DNA from: Cunninghamia lanceolata | Taxonomy: Eukaryota; Streptophyta; Pinopsida; Cupressales; Cupressaceae | DNA length: 64,000 bases | Assembly: GCA_027924645.1 (NCBI GenBank) | Contig: BSBN01001251.1 | Span: 434,001-498,000, forward strand | Reading direction: 5' to 3' | In this document: positions 19,583 through 30,027 of the stretch, piece by piece | Layout of the letters: each line of letters begins with the position of its first letter | Position numbering within the stretch: the stretch's first letter is position 1 | Notes under the pieces: model-generated | Databases searched by the model: none | What the model saw: only the letters and a program-made list of their open reading frames with translations | Told to the model about the DNA's origin: nothing | Translations under genes and position numbers: made by a program

Positions 19583-22500
19583 ATTTGAGTACTTGTTGAA
19601 TTATTAATTTGGCCTGGTACCCTTTTTGTTTAGTAATTTATATCATGTGTTGTATATTTTTATTGTTTTACACCACTTGGTATTGTTTTTTATTTTTGGG
19701 CCATTTAAAGTGAACTGAGGACTCCTTGGGTGTACCTTAGTGTCCCAAAACATACCCTAGGTGGTTACCCATGGGTTTATGGTCAATTTTGACTAACTAA
19801 ACCTTGGGGTAACTCACTTTTGGTCACCCTAAACTGAGGTTTAGTCAAAGTGACGAATTTTGAAATGGCTAAGGGTGGGAGATGAGTCATGCTTTGGGAA
19901 AGACTCATCTCCCTTCCCAAAGTTTGGGGATCCCTTCACCAAGAAGACTTGGGAGGTCTCCAAGACGCCCAAGTGTGTGGGATCTCCCTCCAAGACTCTC
20001 ACACATGTGTGAGAGCATCTTAGAGGGAGATGGGTCTCTTGGAGAATAAGAGGATGCCATATGGTATCCCTTATCCTCATGGAGGCTTGAAGGGGAATAC
20101 CACCTCACCACTTGGTGTCTCACACATGTGTGAGAGCACAAGTGGATAAGGTAAGGATTGGAATGGAATTGGAGGGTGACACTTATCACCCTCACACTTC
20201 CTCTCCCTTGCAAGTGGCATGGGATGAGGAAGGAGAAGGTGACAAGTGTCACCTTCTCATTCCTCAAGGCTAAATTAGAAGGCCTATATTACCTCCTCTT
20301 GAAGAGGAGTGTGGGGTTCTTCTTGCATTTTGGATATTTTCTTTCTATTCTTGGAGATTCTTTTGGGGAAGTTAGAGAAATTTGGAGATTGGAAGACTTG
20401 TAGAAGCTTGGAGCTCTTCACCAAACGTGCTTCCACTTTTAGGGATTTTGAAGGTAAGTTCCATGGCTATGGCCATTTACCCTTGCATATTTCATTTATG
20501 TTGTATTGTGGTCTTGTTGTTGGTTTTTTTTTTTTGTGTGTGGGTTGGGAATTTGGTGAGAGCACCTCCATTTGGAGGTAAGGCTCAACTTGTATGGGGT
20601 AGGAAAGAGTGAACCTCCTCGAGGTCACCTCCTTATTTTTGTGCTACTTATAGCCTTGAGGGCTTTTCTTGTTGTTGAGAACTTTTTTGATGGAAAGAGT
20701 GCCATTATAGTTTTTGAATTATTTGGAGATATGTATTTTGGTGGTTATGGCTTGAGGCCTTGAGACTTGGTGATTTGAGATCATGGAGTGGCCTTTTGAG
20801 TTGAGGGGTCCATTTCCCTACCCCCATCAAACTCATTTTCATGAGTTTTGTTATGTGCAAATCCTTGGGTGATTGTTGAGTTGTTTTGGTGTTCTTTGTT
20901 GTGGTGTGGTTGTGAAACCGTGTGATTCCTACCTCCCTAGCTCGGGGGTGACCCACTAGTGGGTCTATGGTAGGGAGGAGGGCATTTTGTAGTGGCTTGG
21001 TTCCCCATTTGTTGTGTATTTATTGCAGGTTTATAGTGGAAGAAAATGGAGCTTGTTGAAGTCTATTTTTGGAAGTTTTGTCACTACGTTTTGAGTTGGC
21101 TATTGTGAGCCATGGCCTTGGAGGCCTTAGTGTATTGTTGGAAAAATTATTGAGTTCCTTTGTCCATGTTGATGTAAATAAATTTAATGTGAAATATTCT
21201 TTATTGTAATGTTGGTCAAATTTATTTACTATCCTATTGTTGTGATTTTTATAGCTATGCATTAAGTTGTTGAATTTATTTGTTGTGGAAAATCTTGTCA
21301 AAGGAAAGTGTTCTTACTGTATTATATTATATGTCATTGTTGGAAAAAAATAGAAACAAGACTGCCATACTCCTTGCTATTGAAAAGGAAGTTGCATAGG
21401 AAAGACAAAAAAAAACAATTGTTCAAAATAAAATATGGCATTCTGTTTTAACTATTACTGTCAAAAGAAAATATACTAGTTGCTTCATTATTATTTTTGT
21501 TAAAAAAAAAAGATGATATAACTGGGTTATTTATTTTGCATGAAAATTGTGTACTCAAATAGTATTTCTATATATTTATTCTGGTAAAAAAATGTATATA
21601 TGCTCCCTACTGGTTGTTGTTATAATTCAATCTGGTTCTATTATTTCATTTTGTGTGTGTGTAAACATATATATGATATAATAAGCATATATATATATAT
21701 ATATATTAACCATATATGTAATTCTAGAATTTGATACATTTTACCCTCACTGTGCTTTTAGAAATAAGCTATATTTATATACAACACTGTATATATATAT
21801 ATATTAATAAACTATTTTAGGGTAAAAAAATTGAACAACAGATACCAAACAACATTTAATGGCGTTGCTGATAAAAAAAATCATGTTCAAACTGTATCGG
21901 CCAAACCCTAGTGTTAAGGGTTTTTAGTGTTTTAAAAAAAGGAAAGAATGGATAGTGGGGCGGTGACCTCAGCCACCGCCACCACTGCAGAACTGTTGTG
22001 TGTTACGGGGTGTGGGAAGGGGGCCGTGCCCCCACCCACACCCTTATCTCCACCTCCCACACCGCCCCTTCGCCATTGCCCACACCCTTATCTCCACCTC
22101 CTTCCCTTTTAACAGTGTCGGCCCCAAGACTTCCTTCCGCCCTTATTCGCTACTGCAACCTGCAGGTTTTCTTGGCCATTTTTTTATAGCATTAAAATAT
22201 GTGTATTATATACATATATACCTCTTTCGGTATATCAGAAAGATAAACAATTTTCTGTTTAAAACTACAAATATTTTTATATATATTTATAACAAAGAAA
22301 AAAAGAAATGAAACCCTACTATTTAATCAACAAAAATATACCTCTGGTTGAACCTTCATGGCGGCCATTGAAGGGGAGCAAACCTTCAACCTACAACAAT
22401 GGAGGCAAAACAAAAAAAAAAGAGAGAAGAAGAGGAAGCAAAAACAAGAGAGGAGAAAGACAATAAAATGAGTTTAGGGTTTTTCCATAAGGATAGGATG

Positions 22501-23655
22501 AGGAGATTAGGGCTTTCTTGTGTGAGCAACAAATAAAATATTAGCATAGGGCTTAGTAGGAGAGTGAGTAGGAGATTAGAAATTCTATTTTTATTTATTT
22601 CATTTTTTCATTTTATGTGCACAGGAATTCTTTTCCCTCTAATTTGAATTTGGGTCATTTTTTTTTTGACTTGTTGACCCCCTTGAGTTAATTTAATGTT
22701 TTAATATTATTGGGGATTGATTTTTAATTACTTGGGGAAATTAATTTAGTGGGAATGGGTTGTTTCATTTTTAGATTGGGATGCTTTATCCCCTTTGTGT
22801 GTTATTTATTTTGACTTCCATTTTTATTATTTGTTGGTTTAAATTTATTGCGTTGGGAATCTCTTTTGAGTTTTATTTTTAATTTCATCAGTTTTATTAT
22901 TTTTACGGGGAGAGATATTTAATTTTTCCCTTTATCAAGTATTTTTGAGTTAGTTAATAAATATAATGGTCAAAATTATATTTATTAAAGGACTTAATTT
23001 TTGAAGTTTATTTTCAGTTATTTAATCATTTTCAAATTTTAATTTTAGTTGAATAATCAATTTATTAAACCTTGGAAATTTTATTTAATTTTCCCTTACG
23101 CTTATTCATTTTAATTTTTGCATTAATTTTCTTTGGAATCTTTCTTTTAATTTTTTTTTCATTTATTAAAAACGCATTATGTTGTCAAATTTTTCCTAGA
23201 TTTTAGGGTTTTAATTTTATGACCTTTTGACGACTATCATTTTATCACTCCATCTTATCGTCATCATGCCTTTGATTTCTATATTTTATTTATTTGATTT
23301 CATTTTTGTATTAGAGGTAGGGTTTGGTTTCGAGTCTGACGAAATCACCTTCTCACCTAGGAAACTTAGGGTTCAGATCAAAACCGATCTAACCCTAGAA
23401 GTGGCACGCTTCGCGTCGCATACCCCCTAGACGGCTTTCATCATGCAAGGGATGACATAGGAAGATGTACTTCTCTGAATATGTTTGACATGCTTACGCC
23501 TCATGCATATTGCCACCGAGCACGCTAACATGTGCGAGGGGGTTCCTAGGGACTTGCAGAAATATTTTTCGTATTTCGTGTTATGACCACATGTCAAATG
23601 TGGACTTGACACATGTGTTGTGTGTTGTGACCACATGGGAAATGTGGGCATGACA
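19583..23655. repeat. insert C, right segment (no coding sequence recognised)
   Basis: About 4.1 kb of the putative solo LTR. The part from 19860 to 20270 is dense in short inverted repeats. The part at 20300-21300 is T- and G-rich on the plus strand; 21300-21850 is AT-rich with TATATA runs; 22600-23220 is very T-rich. The last 80 bases contain two diverged copies of ACCACATG...AATGTGG. ORFs here are short and mutually overlapping with no recognisable motif. Confidence 0.6.
19996..20015. repeat. perfect 20-base palindrome CTCTCACACATGTGTGAGAG
   Basis: The sequence equals its own reverse complement. An 18-base version recurs at 20118-20135, and a near-palindrome with arms AAGGTGAC/GTCACCTT and a four-base centre lies near 20238-20257. 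All fall within 260 bases of insert C. They may be regulatory sites or remnants of an inverted duplication. Confidence 0.9.
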
Positions 23656-24561
23656 CATGGAATAGAGTGACTTGGAGTCATATTTTTCACATTGTAGTAG
23701 CAACAGGTAAACTTTTCTATAAGAATGAAGACCTCTATATGAATCATTTTGGTATTGTACTCCAGATATCGGAGTAGATAATGAGAGTCAGTGAGACTAT
23801 GGGTGAGAACTATCGAGACACCCATTAGATGGAATGAGTTGAACAAAACTTATTGTTGGATGAGATAACTTCTAAGTCGAGTTAGATGTGGGTGAACAAT
23901 CGACTACGTTCATTGTGAATCATCTATGTATATGAAATATTTGGCCAAAATAATGCATCTGTCTCTCCATGCATTAGTTGATTCACTATGCTCCAGATGG
24001 GATAACCTTCTAGTAGTGTCATACATAGTTACAGTGGATCTATAGTTGTATGACCATGAAGAGTTATGAAGGACACAACACTAGAGACTGAGATGACAAA
24101 TCTATTGGTTCTTTATATCTATTCCCTTCATGAAGGGTAGGGCCACTTCTAGGAAGGAAGTTGTGTGGGGGGACAACCGATCTATGGTTGGATGAAAAGC
24201 ACTAGGGTGATGCTTTCCTTCCCAAGAAGATGACAAGCCAAGACTTATAAAGATAGATATAAAAACTCTAGATGCAATATATTCTATTTATATGACTTGA
24301 CAGTCAAATTCTATGTAAAATGAAATTATCATTATTGCCATGAGCAAACCATTATGATTGTAAAGTGAAGAAACTCACTAACATGCTATCTTTGAATATG
24401 TTGTAAATTTTCAAGTTTAAAATTATTCAGAAAATATATGTTTATGGTTTATAAAATGATTATGCAAGTGATTTTTGTTAAAAAAAGATTATGATGATTA
24501 TGTTATTTACTTGATAGTAAATTGGGAAAGTTATTCTTGGTTTAATAGGACATGTTACATA

Positions 24562-24574
24562 TGGTATCAGAGCT
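24562..24574 (+). other. element B primer-binding site (tRNA-iMet type)
   Basis: TGGTATCAGAGCT follows the 5' LTR end (CATGTTACA) by two bases. It matches the conserved plant tRNA-iMet primer site. Confidence 0.95.
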
Positions 24575-24668
24575 ACTAGGTTCAATACATGGACCTATGA
24601 GCTCACTACATGAAATCTTCCTCAGACATTAACAATTGCTAATGTTTGGATGTTCTTTTTCCAGACAG

Positions 24669-25255
24669 GTAAGAACAATAATGATACCAAGGAAGAAGGT
24701 AATGGGAAATGGACATTACCTAAAGGCTATGAGGGAGTGAACCTCAAGAATGAAAAACCTAGGCCAAACTGGTTACCTGGAAGGTGCTTGGTTATCTGAT
24801 ACTAAAACCTTCACTGATGCTATTAACCACATCAAGCAGGAGAAGGACAAAGCAGTTAAGGCTATTGTTCCTACCTCTGAAAATGAATCAGTGAAACCCT
24901 CTGCACATGAGGACTTACCATTTGGGAGTGGTCCTATTGCTCCTATTATCACTTAGGAGGTCATGGATGAGTACCTGCGAGTACATCCACCTCCTACGTC
25001 TAATTTGGTAAATCTCAAGGATGAGGACAAACTTGGGAAGATCTCCCAACCTGAAAGTGACTTGCAGTTGCAAGATGTGAAAATTTGTAATAAATGATGG
25101 ATTTTATGTGATCCATGGATACTATAATGCAATTTTGAAATTTTGACAAAACTTTCCTTTCTTGTTTAAGATTGCATAAATGAGAATGGATTTATGTTTA
25201 TAAATAGATTCAATAGTATGAAAAACTAATTGAATGCTTAACTTGCAAACTTCAG
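24669..25255 (+). other. possible intron in the element B leader
   Basis: The donor context ACAG|GTAAGAA lies at 24665-24675. An acceptor context AACTTGCAAACTTCAG|G ends at 25255, with a CTAAT branch-like motif 30 bases upstream. The gag ATG follows at 25273. The interval contains one open piece (24750-24956) of unknown character (VKAIVPTSENESVKPSAHED), so it could instead be a small leader ORF. This is inference from consensus only. Confidence 0.3.
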
Positions 25256-25272
25256 GATAAGTAGATTGCAGC

Positions 25273-26380
25273 ATGGTTCAGATAGGAACCAGTACTAGGG
25301 GTAGCCAAGAGGAAGGGCAACCTTCTAGCCACTCCGATTCAAAACTTGACCAGATCCTTGCTATGCTCCATGAGACGAGGGCAAGAATTGGAACTTTAGA
25401 GTAGGAGGTCAGGGGTCAAAATGGACCCAGGTAGGAAGCCATCCACGGTGGTGAAGATGAGGAACGTCATGAAACCACCACCCAAAGTAGACGTGGAGAG
25501 AATATCTTTGAAATGAGACAAGATGAGGATAAAAGGAGCCACTTGGCTCTCGAGTTATCCAGAGATATGAAAAAGGTTACACCTCCCAAGTTTGATGGGA
25601 CTGTAAGCAGAGATGCCGCAGAGGCATGGCTTACAGAAATGGAGAAATACTTTGAAATAAGAAACTATTCTAAAATCACCAAAGCGGTATGGGGAGCATA
25701 CCAATTGGAAGGTGAAGCATCCACCTGGTAGATGAATAAGAAGATGGAGTTAAAATTAAGCTCCTTCAAGTCTAACTTGGGAAAGGTTTGTGGAACTTTC
25801 CAAGCAAAGATGGTTGCCTTAGTTGTATTTTGATCAGAAGCTTATAGACTTCCAAAATCTGAGACAGGGTTACTCATCTATGAATGAGTACTAGGAAAAA
25901 TTCACTCGTCTCCTCAAATATGTTCTCCAATATTAGCAAGATGAGAGATTTCGCATCCAAAAGTTCATCATGGGCTTGAATCCCCAAATTGGAGGAGAAG
26001 TTGATGTGCATGGTCCCACTATAACGGAACAAGTATATGAGAAATCTAATAAACAAGAACACAAGTTGAAATCCATGTCTGCATACCAGGAAAGGAACTG
26101 TAAGAAGTTCAATTGGTCCCAATCCTCCCAACCATTTAAGAAAAAGGGAAATAAATAGAATTTCCAAAGGAAAGGGGATAAAGGATGCAAGGATAATCAG
26201 AATAAATCCAAGGGTGAAAAGAAAAATAATAATAACTCTAAGAAAAATGGAGACAATTCAGGAAAGCCTTATGAAAGACGAGGACCCACGGGAGGGTGTT
26301 ATTCATGTGGCGGTGACCATTATGCCAATCAGTGTCCCAATAAGACACAAGGGACTCAACTACAAAGAAACCATTTACCC
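25273..26380 (+). pseudogene. element B gag
   Basis: The frame opens at ATG 25273 (MVQIGTSTRGSQEEGQPSSH), continues with KLDQILAMLHETRARI and, at 25513-25731, KVTPPKFDGTVSRDAAEAWL followed by TEMEKYFEIRNYS and YQLEGEAST. This is the chromovirus Gag pattern (P-x-x-F-x-G ... A-x-x-W-L-x-x-x-E/x-F). The middle is broken by stops and frame changes. The zinc knuckle is at 26297-26335 as CYSCGGDHYANQC; the spacing is C-x2-C-x3-H-x4-C, one residue shorter than the canonical form. Confidence 0.85.
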
Positions 26381-26459
26381 TCGCAATAGACAGCTTTCTA
26401 GCAATGGATACATGCGGCCTTGGATAATCAATAAGTGGAGTATCAAATTATTCCAATTG

Positions 26460-26860
26460 AAACCACAAGTATTTTATCTAGTATTACAATTTCAGTTTTG
26501 ATAGATATTGGTGCTACAGAATGTTTTAGTTCTCCAAAAGTTTTAAATAAGATTTCTAGAAAAGCTGGTTACATGGCAAATATTTGGTCAGTTGAATATG
26601 CTAATTAAACCAGAGCTCAGGTAGAATAATGTTTGTTTGAGGCTAAGGTTGAACCTCTGAGTTTTTCCACTGAAGTGAACCTTTATGTAGCCCCATTAGG
26701 CTCATATGATGTCATTCTTGGAATAAATTGGTTATGGAGACATAGGGCTAAGGTGGATTATTCTGCTAAAACAATAGAATGCCTAGATGACCGTGGGAAT
26801 AAATTTTTTCTACAAGACACTCCTAGAGAGGTTAAACTAAGGCAAATATCTACCCTATAG
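26460..26860 (+). pseudogene. element B protease
   Basis: The catalytic region reads VLIDIGATECFSSPKVLNKI, with Asp at 26504-26506. Ser or Thr of D-S/T-G is Ile here. It is followed by LYVAPLGSYDVILGINWLWR and HRAKVDYSAKTIEC, the usual ILG-x-x-W-L and W-x-x-x-D/V-D-Y-x-x-x-x-I/V segments. The piece ends at a TAG near 26858. The enzyme would process Gag-Pol. Confidence 0.85.
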
Positions 26861-27230
26861 ATGAAAAGAGCCCAGAGAAAAGGATGCCAACTCTTTGTTG
26901 TTAAAATGGAGAAAATAAATAGTCACAAGGAATCTATCTTTCAAAATGATTTGATGTATTATGAATCTCAGAAAATCCAAGGAGTTGAAGAAAGTGAATC
27001 CATAGATCAAGATATATCAGATATGGATGGGTACCCCTTTCTTCATGATTTTAAGGATGTATTCCCAGATGAATTACCGAGATTTCCCCCTAAGAGAGCT
27101 TTTGATTTCTCAATAGATATAATTCTAGGATCAAAACCTATATCTAAATCTTCTTATAGAATGACCACAATAGAGTTAATGGAGCTAAAGGCTCAGCTGC
27201 AGGAATTGCTTGATAAAGGATTGATAAGAC
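26861..27230 (+). pseudogene. element B RT, N-terminal part (split by copia D)
   Basis: The frame holds YPFLHDFKDVFPDELPRFPP followed by KPISKSSYRMTTIELMELKA and LQELLDKGLIR, the canonical entry to the gypsy RT (F-x-D-V-F-P-x-E-L-P ... P-x-S-x-x-P/Y-R-M). The last base joins 33238 after removal of copia D and one AAGAC, giving [14 protein letters not shown] with no frame change. Confidence 0.93.
27226..27230. repeat. target-site duplication AAGAC, left copy, of copia D
   Basis: AAGAC precedes the TG of the left LTR and is repeated at 33233-33237. Confidence 0.95.
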
Positions 27231-28150
27231 TGTTAGAAATAAAAGGCACAACTACACAATGGAAATCTGATTCAAATATAATTTCTACAATCTATAACTG
27301 TGTATTATCAATGGAGATTGTAACATGCAATAGAAAATATGCAACACAGAAACATCAAAAGAAAAAAATGAACACACAACACAGTGTTTACGTGGAGAAA
27401 ACCCTTGTGGATAAAAAACTCCACCAGGAAAGAGGCACAAGCTTGTATTAATCTGTAAAAAGATTGTACAATACATCAACTACTCAACTCTCTCCACCAG
27501 TCTTCAATCTTACAGCATTTCGACACCACCTGAGTACCTAAAATCTGTATTGCAACAACAAATACAATGGAAAATATTTATAGAAGAGTTTTCCCTCTAT
27601 TCTAGGTGTCCACTTTCTCTCTCTTCCAATAACCCCACATGCAAGCATTAAATGTGGTCATACATGTAACCACCAACTGGAAATAACTTGCCCATGCAAG
27701 GTTGGGCGTCCACGTCCAAGAATAGCATGTAAAAGCATCTTATGACATGTCATAACCGTCATAGATAACACCAACAATAAATCTTCCCAATATGGGCACC
27801 TGGGACTAATAATAGCAACCACAACTAATAATGGATGCCATATGTGTCATACATGCATGGAATCTTATGACAACTTGCAGCTGCCATAAATCTACTTACA
27901 CCACATTTTGAGAAGTTGTCATACAAATTAAAAATAAAAGATTCCTCAAGGGGAACCCTACCCTCATTTACCCCTGAGTTTTACAATTGCCAACAGTAAA
28001 TATCACTCTGTAACTTCCTCCGGTAACTCCAAAATTACCACTGCCAGTGAAACTACCTCATTCCCTTATGGGTAATTACAAAATTACAAATAATAAATGG
28101 AATAAATATAATATTGGAATTTACAAGGTTAATGGCACCTTATTCCAACA
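27231..28150 (-). repeat. copia D 3' LTR (left LTR, 920 bases)
   Basis: It starts TGTTAGAAAT and ends TTATTCCAACA and matches 32312-33232. The likely TATA box on the minus strand (CTATAAATA) is at 27577-27582, with the same motif at 32657-32662 in the other LTR. Confidence 0.95.
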
Positions 28151-28172
28151 ATCTCCCACTTGAGATTTACCT
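28151..28172 (-). other. copia D polypurine tract
   Basis: The minus strand reads AATCTCAAGTGGGAGAT directly before the 3' LTR start TGTTGGAATAAGG. Confidence 0.85.
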
Positions 28173-28206
28173 TGTAAATCAACCCATAGGAAATCAAAAG
28201 AAATAA

Positions 28207-29994
28207 TCAGGTACTAGAAACAAGGCCCATGGCCTCTCTACACCACACGAACTTCTCTGTGCTCATGGGCTTGGTCAATAAATCTGCAACATTCTCCTGA
28301 GTGTCTATCTTCTTTAGCTCAATATGTCCATCCACAACCAACTCTCAAACAAAGTGATACTGTACATCAACATGCTTAGTCTGAGCATGATACATAGGAT
28401 TCTTAGCCAAACAGATAGCACTCTGGCTATCACAACCAATCTGAATGATCTTGTAATCAAATCCAATACCTGTACACAGTCTCCTCAACCAAATTGCCTC
28501 CTTAGAGACATGAGTAGCAACCATATACTTTGCTTCTATGGTGGACAAAGCAACTGTGGACTGCCTCTTACTCATCCAACTCACTGCTCCTCCAAACAGA
28601 GTAAACACATAGCCATTAGTGGACCTTCGACTATCCAAGTCACCTGCCCAATTTAAATCAACAAAACCTTGTATGTCCAAAGATTTATCAACACTATTAG
28701 TACTAGAGTAAACCAAACAATAATCAAGAGTACCTACAAGATATTTAAGCATCTTCTTCGCATAAATTCCAATGCTGTCTACTAGGGTTAGACATAAATC
28801 TGCTCAAAACTCCCACTGCTTGGGCAATATCTAGCCTAGTACAAACCATTGCATACATCAAACTCCCTACAATACTAGCATATGAAACATTAGACATATC
28901 CTCAAGATCATCCTCAATCTTTGGACACATATCTAATGAAAGCTTAGTACCAATGGGTAAAGGAACTCTAACTGGGTTACAGTCCTGCATACCAAATCTC
29001 TGCAAAATAGTATTCACATACTTACTTTGTGACAACCAAAGCTTTCTATTACCTCTATCCCTTTTGATCTCCATTCCCAGAATATACCTGGTAGCTCCAA
29101 GATCCTTCATATAAAATGCACCTGAAAGTTGGGCTTTAAGCTCATTGATCATACCCTTAGTATTGCTGAAAAATAACATGTCATCAACATACAATGCAAT
29201 AACCAGTATAGAATCATTAATACAATGAATGTAAACACAGTGATCCTCCTCACTTCTAACAAAACCCAATTTCAACACAAATGAATCAAACTTTTGATAC
29301 CACATTCTGGGGGACTATTTTAAACCATAGAGAGACCTCTTTAACCTGTAAACTTAACGTTCTTTCACTTTTACCTCAAAACATGTAGGCTGTTGCATAT
29401 AAATTTCTTCCTCAAGATCTCCATGCAAGAATGCAGTCTTAATCCATTTTCTCAATCTCCCAATCATAAGTTGCAGCAATGGATAAAAGAAATCTAATAG
29501 AAGTCAATTTAGAAACACGAGAGAATATCTCACCAAAATCAACTCCCTCTCTGGGAGTAGCCCTTGGCTACTAGTCTAGCCTTGTACTTCTCCAATGACC
29601 TGTCTGCTCCAAACTTCTTCTTGAAGACCCACTTACAACCTATGGCCTTTCTTCCTTTGGGAAAACGAACAAGACCCCATGTGTTACAAGAGTCTAAAGC
29701 CATAATTTCCTCTTGCATGGCTAACTGCCAAGACTCACTATCATATGAAAGAATAGTTTCCCTATAGGATCTAGGCTCATCATTAGTACTCAATAAAGCA
29801 AATACACAACAAAAATCTGGTGGGCTATACCTATCAAATGGATTCCATTGTCTTGTGGATCTCCTCAAGGGTGGATTAAGAGTCTCAAGTTGTTCTTCTA
29901 CATGATCATCTGTACCAACTTCTTCTGTAACAACAGATTCATCTTCATCAGAACTACTTGAATCTTCTTCTTCTTCTTCTTCTTCACCCCCCAA
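28207..29994 (-). pseudogene. copia D reverse transcriptase and RNase H
   Basis: The entry segment (29994-29539) has an acidic run, then DSCNTWGLVRFPKGRKAIGC and KWVFKKKFGADRSLEKYKAR. The RT core (29305-28745) contains SFVLKLGFVRSEEDHCVY, the catalytic IALYVDDMLFFSN and GMEIKRDRGNRKLWLSQSKY. RNase H (28752-28345) has FVDLNWAGDLDSRRSTNGYV, STIEAKYMVATHVSKEAIWL and GCDSQSAICLAKNPM; the native end (LLTKPMSTEKF) reaches the stop at 28207. At least three frame changes and a stop near 29320 make it non-functional. It copies element RNA into cDNA in active relatives. Confidence 0.93.
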
Positions 29995-30027
29995 TCCATC
30001 ATTCTGTTCTTCCTGTGGTGCATCTTG

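Larger units (their letters stand above)
11774..23655. mobile_element. insert C: 4.57-kb putative solo LTR (contains copia 1)
   Basis: Without copia 1 the insert is 11774-12277 plus about 19583-23655, near 4.57 kb. It starts TGTGAGG, ends GGCATGACA and is flanked by CATGG. I see no internal direct repeat of its ends, no primer site, no polypurine tract and no gag or pol motif on either strand. A very long solo LTR formed by LTR-LTR recombination is the simplest reading. Its parent family and orientation are unknown. A non-coding element with TG...CA ends remains possible. Notable content: palindromes at 19996-20015 and 20118-20135, a T13 run near 20527, and a GC-richer patch at about 21955-22145. 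Confidence 0.7.
9546..24559 (+). repeat. element B 5' LTR (3.1 kb, interrupted by insert C)
   Basis: The LTR pieces are 9546-11773 and 23661-24559 (about 3.13 kb together). Aligned by eye with the uninterrupted 3' LTR at 42401-45527, the break falls exactly at AACATGG/AATAGAG, so insert C is proven by comparison. No coding sequence is recognised. Short ORFs such as 9899-10144 recur only partly in the other LTR and are not credible genes. Confidence 0.92.

Noticed and set aside
19841..20612. Overlapping ORFs on both strands in insert C as a possible gene
   Set aside because: The open frames follow from palindromic, repeat-rich sequence; none continues and none shows a domain.
21998..22311. 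Pro/His-rich open frames in insert C
   Set aside because: Two overlapping frames over a low-complexity C-rich stretch, with no start context and no conserved motif.
23427..23846. Minus-strand 139-codon ORF spanning the right edge of insert C
   Set aside because: It crosses the insertion boundary between C and the element B LTR, so it cannot be an old gene. The LTR part recurs at 44607-44813 without the rest.
9546..24559. A single 15-kb LTR
   Set aside because: The sister LTR at 42401-45527 is 3.1 kb; the excess is insert C plus copia 1, shown by the CATGG duplication and the empty site.
27285..27479. ORFs in the copia D LTRs (also 32333-32551)
   Set aside because: Similar in the two LTRs only because the LTRs are duplicates; there is no independent support from further copies in the window.
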